Shown here piece by piece: positions 18,122 to 26,386 of a stretch of 64,000 nucleotides of DNA (position 1 is the stretch's first letter; the number at the start of each line of letters is the position of its first letter). The position numbers and the translations under genes are program-made. Location of the stretch: NCBI RefSeq assembly GCF_020097815.1, contig NZ_CP083664.1:292277-356276 (forward strand), written 5' to 3'. The notes under the pieces are model-generated. The model did no database searches, was not told the DNA's origin, and saw only the letters and a program-made list of their open reading frames with translations. The DNA is from Haloprofundus salinisoli. GTDB taxonomy: Archaea > Halobacteriota > Halobacteria > Halobacteriales > Haloferacaceae.

Positions 18122-18730
18122 ATGGACATCGCAATCGTTCTCTTCGAGGGCGTTGACGAACTCGACGCTATCGCACCGTTCGAGGTCTTCGACAACGCCC
18201 GAGACGTCGGGGCGGACGTGACAGTGACGCTGTGTACGATAGACGACGTCGACGAAGTGACCGCTAGCCACGGCGTTCGCATCGGCGTCGACTACCGGCT
18301 TGACGAACTCTCCCTGGACCTGGTTCTCGTGCCGGGCGGACAGTGGACCAGTCGCGGCGAGACGGGCGCGTGGGCGGAGGCCGAGCGCGGTGACGTCCCC
18401 GACGCGGTCGCCGCGCTCTACGACGACGGCGTCGCCGTCGCGGGCGTCTGTACCGGCGGGATGCTGCTCGCGCGCGCCGGTGTCACCGATGGACGACCCG
18501 CGACGACTCACGCCAGCGCCAAGTCGGACCTCCGGGAGTCCGGTGCCGACGTGGTGGACGCTCGCGTCGTCGACGACGGCGACCTAGTGACCGCCGGGGG
18601 CGTCACCTCCGGACTGGACCTGGCGTTTCACATCGTGCGTCGCGAGTTCGGTGACGACGTGGCCGACGCCGTCGCCGAGCGCATGGAGTACGAGCCGCGG
18701 GGACCCGTCCACCGGGTCGACCAGGCCTGA
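18122..18730 (+). CDS. DJ-1/PfpI family protein
   Basis: 202 aa class I glutamine-amidotransferase-like fold. MDIAIVLFEGVDELDAIAPFEVF is the usual start; LVLVPGGQW follows near residue 73, and the nucleophile elbow is GVCTGGMLLARAGVTDGRPATTH with Cys near 111. The C-terminal DLVTAGGVTSGLDLAFHIV is typical of the AraC-associated/isonitrile hydratase-like branch. No regulator domain is fused. Start chosen at 18122 because the first strand begins there. It stands alone; the role is unknown. Confidence 0.88.
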   Translation: MDIAIVLFEGVDELDAIAPFEVFDNARDVGADVTVTLCTIDDVDEVTASHGVRIGVDYRLDELSLDLVLVPGGQWTSRGETGAWAEAERGDVPDAVAALYDDGVAVAGVCTGGMLLARAGVTDGRPATTHASAKSDLRESGADVVDARVVDDGDLVTAGGVTSGLDLAFHIVRREFGDDVADAVAERMEYEPRGPVHRVDQA

Positions 18731-19063
18731 GGGCGAGTCAGTGACGGCGCGTCGGTTCGCCTCGTCGCCGGGTGTGACCGGACCGCGACGCGGCGGCGGG
18801 TAGATGGCCACTTCGCCGGCCGCTCGGATGAGCCGGGCGACTCACAGGCCGAATTGTTATGTAGAACCGTGTAAAATATGTTTTTGGAGAGTCTTCTTTG
18901 TGAATTATTTGCATAGTTAGAGGAGTGTTTCTCGCCAATATCGGCGGTTTGACTGTCCCGTCAACCACGTGTGATGAGTGGGGCTTCGACGCTCCTGACG
19001 ACGGGAGAAACAGCGACGAAGGCTACCATAGCGGAAGAGATGACGAGGAAGCGCTCTCCTAGT
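18731..19063. other. Intergenic, A/T-richer stretch
   Basis: 333 bp with no supported gene. The middle (about 18850-18930) is clearly richer in A/T than the surroundings. It borders the decayed mannonate dehydratase and may be deletion debris. Confidence 0.4.
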
Positions 19064-19285
19064 TCAGTTCGTCGTCGTCTGTTCGAGGAGCCCGCGCACG
19101 TAGCCGAGCGCGAAGAATCGCCCTTTCGTATGATAGCTCGGGTTTGAGTTGTTCTCGCCGGCCATCGTGGGGGCGTGGGCCGGCCGCATCGGTCCCTCGA
19201 AGCCGACGTCGCGGTGCGTCTGCATCGCCGCCAGCATATCTGTCGGCCCCTCGTCGTGCCAGGTCTCGACCCAAAAACGGGTAGA
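19064..19285 (-). pseudogene. Mannonate dehydratase (UxuA) C-terminal remnant
   Basis: The minus frame ending at the TGA at 19064 reads RFWVETWHDEGPTDM, then HRDVGFEGPMRPAHAP, MAGENNSNPSYHTKG and FALGYVRGLLE. This matches the last 65-70 residues of mannonate dehydratase (GPMRPDHAPTMAGE... GYMRGL). The rest of the gene is gone: upstream in the same frame comes, within a few codons, the stop of the intact permease gene (19289). So a deletion joined the permease end to the tail of uxuA. Confidence 0.8.
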
Positions 19286-19288
19286 CGC

Positions 19289-20344
19289 TCAGTGTTCGCT
19301 CTCGTACGGGTCGCCGAGCGCCGACGGAGAGCGCGTCTTGCCCCACAGCGTCAGCACGACGATGACGATGACGTACGGGAGCAGGTTGATGAGCCGCGCC
19401 GGGAGCTGGATACCGAGCGTCTGGAACTGGATGTTCAGCATGTCCAACCCGCCGAAGAGCAGCGCCGCCGCGGCGGCGCCGATCGGGTTATAGTTGCCGA
19501 ACAGGTAGGCGACGATGCCGATCCACCCGCGACCGTTCACCATCGTCGACCCGGTTCCTACGAAGTTGCCGGCGTGGGCGAGAAGCACTGCCCCGCCCAA
19601 CCCCGCCATCGCCCCGGAGAAGATCACCGACGCGTAGCGGACGCGGTTGACGTTGATTCCGGCGGTATCCAGCGCCTCGGGGCTCTCGCCTGCAGCCTGA
19701 ATCCAGTACCCGTACCGGGTTCGATAGAGAACCACCCACGAAACCACGACCACGAGGGCCGTGAGGAGCACGAGCGGCGACTGGCTGAAGACGATTCGTC
19801 CGACGACCGGGATGTCGGAGAGATACGGAACGGTGACGTTGTGGATACTCGTGAGTCCGGGACTGCTCCGACTCCCCCAGACGAGCGCCGCACCGAACGG
19901 TGCGAAGCCGAGCGCGACGAACCACACGCCGAGTCCGGCCACGATCTGGTCGGCTTTGTACCGTATCAACAGCACCGCGAAGAGGACGGTCAGAAGCGTC
20001 GTGGCGACGACCGAAACGAGGATGGCGAGCCAGACGTGACCCTGCGTCGGCGAGGTGCCGCCGAAGAAGAACAGCGAGGCCGCCGCGGTGAACGCGCCGA
20101 TGATCATCAGCCCTTCGAGGCCGATGTTGAACACACCGCTCTTCTCGGCGTACAGTCCACCGATCGCCGCGAGCGCGATCGGGGTAGCCATCTCTATCGA
20201 GCGGTTCACGTACCCGACAGTGACGACGTTTCGGAGCGAGATGCCGCCGAGCGTCGTGAGCAACCCCGCAGCGACAGCGAGCGTAGCCAACAGGACGACA
20301 GCCAGCCGGAGACGCTTTCGACCGACGGACCGGTCGACGCTCAT
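19289..20344 (-). CDS. BMP-type ABC transporter permease (NupQ-like)
   Basis: Inner-membrane subunit of an importer of the BmpA class, which in bacteria takes up nucleosides or related compounds. 351 aa with about nine hydrophobic segments; ANESGVFNIGLEG-type motif (EKSGVFNIGLEGLMIIGAF) near residue 70 and YWIQAAGESPEALDTAGINVNRVRYASVIFSG near 205, typical of BPD_transp_2 permeases. The start ATGA overlaps the stop of the first permease by four bases. Its own stop is followed immediately by the uxuA remnant. Confidence 0.9.
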   Translation of the reverse strand: MSVDRSVGRKRLRLAVVLLATLAVAAGLLTTLGGISLRNVVTVGYVNRSIEMATPIALAAIGGLYAEKSGVFNIGLEGLMIIGAFTAAASLFFFGGTSPTQGHVWLAILVSVVATTLLTVLFAVLLIRYKADQIVAGLGVWFVALGFAPFGAALVWGSRSSPGLTSIHNVTVPYLSDIPVVGRIVFSQSPLVLLTALVVVVSWVVLYRTRYGYWIQAAGESPEALDTAGINVNRVRYASVIFSGAMAGLGGAVLLAHAGNFVGTGSTMVNGRGWIGIVAYLFGNYNPIGAAAAALLFGGLDMLNIQFQTLGIQLPARLINLLPYVIVIVVLTLWGKTRSPSALGDPYESEH

Positions 20345-21470
20345 CGTCCGTCACCTCCGAGCCGCAGCCGCTTGGCCGCCATCCGGAACAGCTCCGGAAC
20401 GGCGACGAACAGCACGACGAGGCCGATGGTGCCGTCGATGAGCTGGACGGGAACGTCGCTGTGTATCTGGACGTGAGAGCCGGCGGATTCGAGCCCGCCG
20501 AACAGGATGCCCGCGGGGACGACACCGAGCGGGTTGTTCGCGGCGAGCAGGCTGACGGCGATCGCGTCAAAGCCGTAATTGCCGATGCCGGACGGATCAG
20601 TGTAGTACCCTTGTATCATGATGCAAATACCGCACCTGTGAGGCCGGCGACCACGCCGGAGAATGTCATGGAGGCGACGATCATTCGCTTGGCGTCGACG
20701 CCCGAGTACGTCGCCGCCGCCTCCTGGTATCCGCTGGTCACCATGTCGTAGCCGAAGCGGGTCCGTGCCATGACTACTGCGACGAGCAGGACGACCGCGA
20801 CCATCACTCCCAGTCCGACGATAGAGAGGTCGGGGTCGTCGAAGACTATCCGGGGCAGCGAGACGTACTCGGGGAGCCGCTTGGTGCGGGTCGCCGTCGC
20901 TGCGGGGTCGCCGAACCACCCGGCGACGAGCCAGCCGACCGTACCGGTGGCGATGAAGTTGAGCATGATGGTCGTGATGATCTCGTTGGCGTCGCCGTAG
21001 GCTTTCAACACGCCGGGCAGTGCCGCGTACAGGCCGCCGGCGACCATCGCCGCTGCGGTGCCGAGAAGCATCAACAGCACTCCGCCGACCGCGTTCTGCG
21101 GAACGTACGGCGCGGCCCAGACGATGGACATCACGGTCGTGATTCCGCCGACGACGAACTGCCCCTGCACGCCGATGTTGAACACGCCCGCGCGGAAGGC
21201 AATCGCCACCGAGACGCCGGTGAGAATGAACAGCGTCGAGAATCGGAGTGTCCGTCCGATCGCGCCGCCGCTTCCGAACGCGCCGATGAGCAACTGACTG
21301 GCGAACTGGACGGGGTCGTACCCCGACGCGCCGACGACGACCAGTCCGATCGCGAGCGCCAGCGCTGTCGAGGCGAGCGCGATTCCGATTCGTTCGAACG
21401 CAGTCGCGTTCAGCATTCGGTCGGCGGCGCGCTCCATCAGTCCGCCGGGTGCCGGGTTCAAGCGACTCAC
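20341..21470 (-). pseudogene. BMP-type ABC permease (NupP-like), interrupted by a frameshift
   Basis: Two frames together make one permease. Residues 1-284 (from 21470) run from MSRLNPAPGGLMERAADR to GLTGAVFAS and stop at 20616. The rest (MIQGYYTDPSGIGNYG ... ELFRMAAKRLRLGGDGR) continues in another frame to 20341. The break lies near 20618-20626, where the minus strand reads TTTGCATCATGATA; one extra base (as in GCCATCATG) would restore a normal about 376-aa protein. The 3' part still overlaps the next gene by ATGA and the 5' part overlaps the ATPase by 4 bp, so the gene was whole recently. A sequencing error is a real alternative. Confidence 0.85.
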
Positions 21471-23062
21471 GCCTCTACCTCGTCGTCTTCTACGGCATCA
21501 CTCGCGCCGGCGGTCCCCTCGGATTCGTCCCCGTCGAGGCTGTGACCAGCCATGAGGAGGCCGAGTTCCGATTCGGTCACCGACTCAGGGTCGACTACGT
21601 CGATGAACTCGCCCTCGTACATGACCGCGATTCGGTCGGAGAGTTTCTGTATCTCTTCTAACTTCGAGGAGACGACGAGTATCGCGAGCCCCTCGTCGCG
21701 GAGCTCTATCAGCCGGTTGTGGATGAACTCGATGGAGCCGATGTCGACTCCGCGGGTCGGGTGCGAGGCGACCATGACGTCCGGTTCGTGCTCGATTTCG
21801 CGTCCGACGATGAACTTCTGCTGGTTACCTCCCGACAGCGACGACGCGTCGGCGTCGGCGTTCGGCGGGTGGACGTCGAACTCCCGGATGATATCTTCGG
21901 CGTGCTCTCGGACGGCCGCCCAGTCGACGAACCCGTTTTTCGCGTACGGTTCTTTCGTCTGATTCCCGAGAAGCGCGTTCCGAACGAGGCTGTACTCCTG
22001 TACCAACCCCTCCGTCTGTCGGTCCTCCGGAACGTAGGCGATGCCGCTTTCGATTCGTTGGCGGCGGCTCATCGAAGTGATGTCGCGACCGTCGAACCGA
22101 ACCGTTCCCGCGTCGACGGGGCGCAGGCCGGTGATCGCTTCGACGAGTTCGCTCTGTCCGTTCCCCTGTACGCCCGCGATGCCGAGAATCTCGCCCTCGC
22201 GGACGGTGAAGTCGACGCCCCGAACTTGCTCGCGTCCGCGGTCGCCCCTCATCCACAGGTCGTCCACTTCGAGCGCCGGGCCGCCGGTCGTCTCGGTCCG
22301 CTCGAGGCGGTCGAACATCACTTCGCGGCCGACCATCATGCGGGCCAGCTCCTGTTCCGTCGTCTCCTCGGCCTGGACGGTGTCTATCGCTTCTCCGTCT
22401 CGGAGAACGGTGATGTGGTCCGCGACTTCGAGCGCCTCGTCGAGTTTGTGGGTGATGAAGATGAGCGAGCGGCCGTCGTCTCTGAGGTCGTTCATCACGC
22501 CGATGAGACTGTCGACCTCCTGTGGGGTCAGAACCGCCGTCGGCTCGTCGAGGATGATGATATCCGCCCCCCGGTAGAGGCTCTTGACGATCTCGACGCG
22601 CTGTTGTGTTCCCAGGTCGAGCTTCGAGACCGGCGCTTCCAAGTGTTCGTCGACGTCGAACCTGTACCGCGAACAGATCTCCTGGATGCGCTCTCTCGCG
22701 GTCGCCTGGTTCACCATCCCGTTTTCGGTGGGTTCGTTGCCTAGGATGACGTTCTGGAGAACGGTCATCGTGTCGACAAGTTGAAAGTGCTGGTGGATCA
22801 TCCCGATCCCCGCCTCCATCGCGTCGCGCGGCGAGTCGAACGCCCGGCGTTCGCCGTCGACATAGATGGTTCCCTTGTCCAGTTCGTACAAACCGTAGAG
22901 GATGCTCATCAGAGTCGTCTTCCCGGACCCGTTCTCGCCGAGGAGGGCGTGAACGGTGCCTTTCTCCAGCGTGAAATCGACCCCGTCGTTGGCGGTCACG
23001 TCGCCGAACCGTTTGGTGATAGCTTCGAGTCTAACCGCGGGTGGCCTCTCAGTCGAATCCAT
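21467..23062 (-). CDS. BMP-type ABC transporter ATPase with two ATPase domains
   Basis: 531 aa, tandem ABC domains as in RbsA/MglA/NupO. First domain: Walker A GENGSGKTT near 38, signature region LDLGTQQRVEIVKSL (divergent Q-rich signature normal for this class), Walker B IIILDEPTAVL. Second domain: GVQGNGQSE near 290, LSGGNQQKFIVGREI near 405, VMVASHPTRGVD. An acidic tail of about 20 residues ends the protein. It lies between the binding protein and the two permeases with 4-bp overlap on the permease side, forming one operon. Confidence 0.93.
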   Translation of the reverse strand: MDSTERPPAVRLEAITKRFGDVTANDGVDFTLEKGTVHALLGENGSGKTTLMSILYGLYELDKGTIYVDGERRAFDSPRDAMEAGIGMIHQHFQLVDTMTVLQNVILGNEPTENGMVNQATARERIQEICSRYRFDVDEHLEAPVSKLDLGTQQRVEIVKSLYRGADIIILDEPTAVLTPQEVDSLIGVMNDLRDDGRSLIFITHKLDEALEVADHITVLRDGEAIDTVQAEETTEQELARMMVGREVMFDRLERTETTGGPALEVDDLWMRGDRGREQVRGVDFTVREGEILGIAGVQGNGQSELVEAITGLRPVDAGTVRFDGRDITSMSRRQRIESGIAYVPEDRQTEGLVQEYSLVRNALLGNQTKEPYAKNGFVDWAAVREHAEDIIREFDVHPPNADADASSLSGGNQQKFIVGREIEHEPDVMVASHPTRGVDIGSIEFIHNRLIELRDEGLAILVVSSKLEEIQKLSDRIAVMYEGEFIDVVDPESVTESELGLLMAGHSLDGDESEGTAGASDAVEDDEVEA

Positions 23063-23103
23063 AGTCGTTCATGGGGGGTAGTGGTGTGGTTAGGATAGTC
23101 CGG

Positions 23104-24216
23104 TCAGCACCGAGTCGGTCCGCAGGACAGTTCGACGTCGCCGTCGACGATTGCCTGCTTCGCGTCCTCGATGTTCGTCGAAAGGACCTCGGGGAGGGAG
23201 TCGCCGAGCGCCTGGCCGGTGATGAAGTCGATGCTCTCCTGTTCGATGCTGAGGTTGTTTTCGCCGACGAACTCCGAGAAGTTGTCGTTGATAACGGCCT
23301 CAACAACCGTGTAGGTCGCCTCGTTGAGCGCCTTCACCGCGGAGCCGATAATGACGTCCTGGTACTGCTCTTCGGTCACCGACTGGTCGACGTCGACACC
23401 GAGCGCGTACCGTTCGTTGTCCTGTGCGGCCGAGAAGACGCCCGCACCCGCGGCGGATGCAGCGTGCCAGACGATGTCCGCGCCCTGGTCGATCTGGGAC
23501 TCCGCGAGGTTGTTCGCCGGTGCCGTGTCGCTGAACGTCCCGCTGTACCCGGTGAGTACCTCGACGTTTTCGTTGACCCATTCGGCGCCCTCGATGTACG
23601 ACTGCTCGAACGCGTTGATGAGCGGGATGTCTTCTCCGCCGACGAAGCCGACGACGGATTCGTCGGGGTTGGTCGCGCCGCCGCCCTCCGAGTAGTCTTC
23701 CTGAGTCATCGTCCCGGCTGCGACGCCGGCCAAAAACGACATCTCGTTGTTCATCTCGATCCAGCCGGAGACGTTGTCCGCGCCGTCGATGACGTTGTTG
23801 ATGAGCATCCAGTTCTGGTCGGGATACTCGCTCGCGTTCGTCTCGAGCGGCCCGGTATGGTGGTCGCCGACCATGACGATGAGGTCGTATCCGGCCTCAG
23901 CCGTGTCGGCTTGCACGGACTCGTACTGCGCTTCCTGTGTCTCCTCTATCGAGTTCACTTCGAGGTCGAATTCCTCTGCGGCCTGCTCGAGTCCCTCGAG
24001 CGCGTTGTCGTTGAAGGCGTTGTCGTCGAAGCCGGCGGGACTGGAAATGATCGCCGCGTTGTACCCGTTTTCGCCGCCACCGCCACCGCCGCCACCGCCG
24101 CCGAGACAGCCCGCAACTGCGGTCGCGCCGAGTACAGCCCCCGACGCGAGAACAGACCGCCGAGTGAGGGTTTTCGATTCTGTTCGAGCGGCGTCAGTCT
24201 TCTCTCGTCGTGTCAT
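23104..24216 (-). CDS. BMP family substrate-binding lipoprotein
   Basis: Captures the importer substrate outside the membrane. 370 aa. Tat signal with TRRSVLASGAVLGATAVAGC, lipobox Cys followed by a run of about ten glycines encoded by a GGC/GGT repeat (24074-24105), a tether seen in haloarchaeal lipoproteins. The body has BmpA-family features: AIISSPAGFDDNAFNDNALEG, YDLIVMVGDHHTG, FLAGVAAGTMTQ, VVGFVGGEDIPLINAFEQSY, ADIVWHAASAAGAGVF. First gene of the importer operon. The substrate is probably a nucleoside-like compound by family; the neighbours do not settle it. Confidence 0.92.
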   Translation of the reverse strand: MTRREKTDAARTESKTLTRRSVLASGAVLGATAVAGCLGGGGGGGGGGENGYNAAIISSPAGFDDNAFNDNALEGLEQAAEEFDLEVNSIEETQEAQYESVQADTAEAGYDLIVMVGDHHTGPLETNASEYPDQNWMLINNVIDGADNVSGWIEMNNEMSFLAGVAAGTMTQEDYSEGGGATNPDESVVGFVGGEDIPLINAFEQSYIEGAEWVNENVEVLTGYSGTFSDTAPANNLAESQIDQGADIVWHAASAAGAGVFSAAQDNERYALGVDVDQSVTEEQYQDVIIGSAVKALNEATYTVVEAVINDNFSEFVGENNLSIEQESIDFITGQALGDSLPEVLSTNIEDAKQAIVDGDVELSCGPTRC

Positions 24217-24237
24217 ATGGGCGCTAATTGCCTATGA

Positions 24238-24249
24238 GTATAATAAATG
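24238..24249 (-). promoter_or_regulatory. TATA box of the BMP importer operon
   Basis: Minus-strand TTTATTATACTC centred about 28 bp before the ATG at 24216, the distance of a leaderless transcript. Confidence 0.55.
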
Positions 24250-24324
24250 TACGTATATCGGTTCCGAGTCTCCGAAACGTAGCAACGCTCCTCGAGGTAT
24301 AACCCACGTATCATCGTCTCGTGG

Positions 24325-24503
24325 CTTCACCGGCGACAGAACCGGGCACTGCATCGCAGAAGGCGCGGACAGTGAGCATCTGCCGCATCATGCTGTCCCC
24401 TCGTCGCCAGGTACTTCCGAACAGTTTCCGGGTCACAGTCGCCCCGCTTGGCGATGGCACTTGCTGTTGCCGGCTCACGAGGTGCATGGTTTCGCCGAAA
24501 CAC
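24325..24503 (-). pseudogene. Possible helix-turn-helix remnant
   Basis: A short minus frame starting with GTG at 24503 reads PREPATASAIAKRG followed by CDPETVRKYLA, which has the look of haloarchaeal winged-helix regulators (PATASEIAE...DPETVRKYL). It stops after about 58 residues with no effector part. The rest of the 24250-24708 gap shows no gene. Could be chance; reported as weak. Confidence 0.3.
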
Positions 24504-24708
24504 TTACCCTTGACGACAGGAACCTATCTGTCAGTGAGCTTTTGGTATTTAACTCGAATGTGAGCAGACGACACTGTGCGGAGACGAACCTGGAGAACAA
24601 AAAGACGTATTCGCCGGCATGAGCGGCGGTCGAACCGAATTCGCCGCTTTCTTTCCCTGCCTGTACGTCGTGTTTCGGTTTGCGCGGACTGAGTCGAACG
24701 ACGGTCCG

Positions 24709-25719
24709 CTACGAGTCGTAAGCGTCCTGTGCGAGGCGATGGAATTTGTGGACGGTATGTTCGTTAGGGCCGAGCTGCGCTTGCGCGAGCGCACCCGTCT
24801 TCAACCCATCCCACTGCCGCTCGACCAGTTCGAAGTCCTCTTCTTGGAGTTGGCGACTCGTCCGGATGAACTCACGTTCCTCCTCGGAGAGGTCACTGTC
24901 GCGGAAGTAGTAATCAGCGATGAGTTGGAAGCGGTCAGTATCGATGGGGTCGATGATGTAAGTACCGTAGCCGTCAGCGGTGCCGTACATGTTCACCGTG
25001 AAATTCGGCCAGAGGTAGTGGAACTGCGCCTCGTGCTCGTCGTGGATGCGCATCTCGTCTTCGACATCCTCTTCGTGAGTGTAGTGGAGTACCCAATGGT
25101 AGTCGTTGACTTCAAGTTCCGACTCGTCCAACGAGATGCCTTTGATCCAGTCTTGATGGTTCGCTTGGCAGTGGTCGCACTCGGAGTAGTTGCTTGCGAA
25201 CACCTTCCAGTTGCACTCAACCTCCGAGACGATACGACAAGCGTGTTCGTACTCGCCGAGCGGAAGCGCCTCCAGTCGGTCTTTCATCACGCCGGCCTGT
25301 TCGGACAACGGCATCGGGTCGTCGGCCAGATTCACGAAGACGAGCGGTCCGATGCTGTCCACGCGGACGCACTCTAGGTCCGCGAGTTCGTCCGGGTCGA
25401 CGTATCCCGGATCGGACATCGGTGTCTCGTCGACGATCGGTTCGCCATCGCGAGCCGAGAAGTTCTCGACGCCGCGGATGTCGCCGTCGTCGGTCCGAAC
25501 CAGGATGAGAGTATGGTTGCCGACGGTCCGGGTGAAGAACTGCCCCGGTTCGGGGATACTGTTTGCGTGACCCGCGTAGGTCCAGTACTGGCCGAACACC
25601 TTCTCTTTCTCCATCTCGAAGATTTCCGGCTCGGTAAAGTACTTCGCTGGCAGTGCGTTCGATCTATCCGTGATGTTGGGGCTCACCGGCTTCGTTTGAG
25701 CGCGTTCCCACTGCGTCAT
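24709..25719 (-). CDS. Rieske-type oxygenase paralogue lacking the Rieske cluster
   Basis: 336 aa relative of the intact oxygenase at 26387-27520. The N-terminal 75 residues align well, but where the intact copy has C88-x-H90 this one has FSARDGE (S88, R90), and about 41 residues including the second ligand pair C-x2-H are deleted. The catalytic domain, from VDSIGPLVFVNLADDPM to the end, is residue-for-residue identical to the intact copy, including the non-heme iron site NYSECDHCQANH. It cannot hold a normal Rieske [2Fe-2S] centre, so it may be a non-redox partner in a mixed trimer, or use electrons from a neighbouring subunit, or be on the way to loss. It has its own TATA box and start. Confidence 0.85.
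   Translation of the reverse strand: MTQWERAQTKPVSPNITDRSNALPAKYFTEPEIFEMEKEKVFGQYWTYAGHANSIPEPGQFFTRTVGNHTLILVRTDDGDIRGVENFSARDGEPIVDETPMSDPGYVDPDELADLECVRVDSIGPLVFVNLADDPMPLSEQAGVMKDRLEALPLGEYEHACRIVSEVECNWKVFASNYSECDHCQANHQDWIKGISLDESELEVNDYHWVLHYTHEEDVEDEMRIHDEHEAQFHYLWPNFTVNMYGTADGYGTYIIDPIDTDRFQLIADYYFRDSDLSEEEREFIRTSRQLQEEDFELVERQWDGLKTGALAQAQLGPNEHTVHKFHRLAQDAYDS
24710..25363. repeat. Tandem duplicated block, copy A
   Basis: About 654 bp nearly identical to 26388-27041 (offset 1678). I counted 14 substitutions by eye and no gaps; the first 170 bp are identical. The block covers the catalytic-domain part of both oxygenase genes. Similarity drops sharply at the codons for the Rieske domain, which suggests gene conversion or selection limited to the catalytic part. 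Confidence 0.9.
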
Positions 25720-25757
25720 ACAGTAGCATAGTTGCGACGTATCGTAAAAAGAATTAG

Positions 25758-25783
25758 CCAGTGATATAGAAGACTATTATAAG
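25758..25783 (-). promoter_or_regulatory. TATA box and shared CCAGTGATAT element of the Rieske-less gene
   Basis: The minus strand carries CTTATAATAG (25774-25783) followed 6 bp downstream by ATATCACTGG (plus strand CCAGTGATAT, 25758-25767). The same decamer lies at the same 39-bp distance from the start of the intact copy (27559-27568), and its core CAGTGATAT recurs in the palindrome upstream of the first dehydrogenase (29046-29054). Confidence 0.5.
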
Positions 25784-25923
25784 GGTTTATCACTCGGGTT
25801 GGAGTGAGCCTGCCGGCTAACGCACTGTCAATCCGGCAGATGATGCTTACAAGTCCGAATACTCTGGTTGCCGCTGAAGGAGGATGGCGGCTGACGTACC
25901 GCGACGTCGAGCGCACCGACGGT

Positions 25924-26283
25924 TCAGAATGCGCCGAGGTAGTCGTCCCGTGGTTCGTAGAGGCCGCCGGTCATCCGAACCTCGTGAATCTTGTCTAAGG
26001 TTTCGCCGATTGTGAGACCGCGTTCGTTCATCACGGCCGCGACGACGCCGATGGGGACGCCGTTCTCATACTGCTCTTCAAGTTGGCGAACGACACCTTT
26101 GAGATCACTGCCGGTGACCTCTTCCTCCAGATTTAGCTCTGCACGTTCCAGTTTCACGTCGTGACCGGTGACGCGGTAGTGTCGCCGTTGGAACGCGGCA
26201 ATTTCGTTCGGTTCGTCTGTCTGCAGGTCGACGTCGCATTCGGAGCAGACCGCGACGTACGACGCCTGTTCTTGTGTACTCAT
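25924..26283 (-). CDS. Small zinc-motif protein with winged-helix-like C-terminus
   Basis: 119 aa from the ATG at 26283 (MSTQEQASYVAVCSEC). One CxxC pair (CSEC) followed by a His-rich stretch (RRHYRVTGHDVKL) could bind zinc. The C-terminal 60 residues (GVVRQLEEQYENG...NERGLTIGETLDKIHEVRMTGGLYEPRDD) resemble the winged helix at the C-terminus of archaeal MCM and similar small DNA-binding domains. It lies between the two oxygenase genes on the same strand and about 100 bp downstream of the intact one, so it may be co-transcribed. I do not recognise a named family; a regulator of the island is one guess. Confidence 0.65.
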   Translation of the reverse strand: MSTQEQASYVAVCSECDVDLQTDEPNEIAAFQRRHYRVTGHDVKLERAELNLEEEVTGSDLKGVVRQLEEQYENGVPIGVVAAVMNERGLTIGETLDKIHEVRMTGGLYEPRDDYLGAF

Positions 26284-26386
26284 GGTTCGGTTTCTGTGTC
26301 TTGGTCGGGGTTCGGTCAGTTCTTCGAGGGTCTCGGGCCCAAGGCCGGCCAACCGCAGGTCGGAGGCGTTGCATCACTCGAGGGCA

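Noticed and set aside
24074..24105. GGC/GGT triplet run as a separate repeat element
   Set aside because: It encodes the poly-Gly tether after the lipobox Cys of the BMP binding protein, a common haloarchaeal feature.
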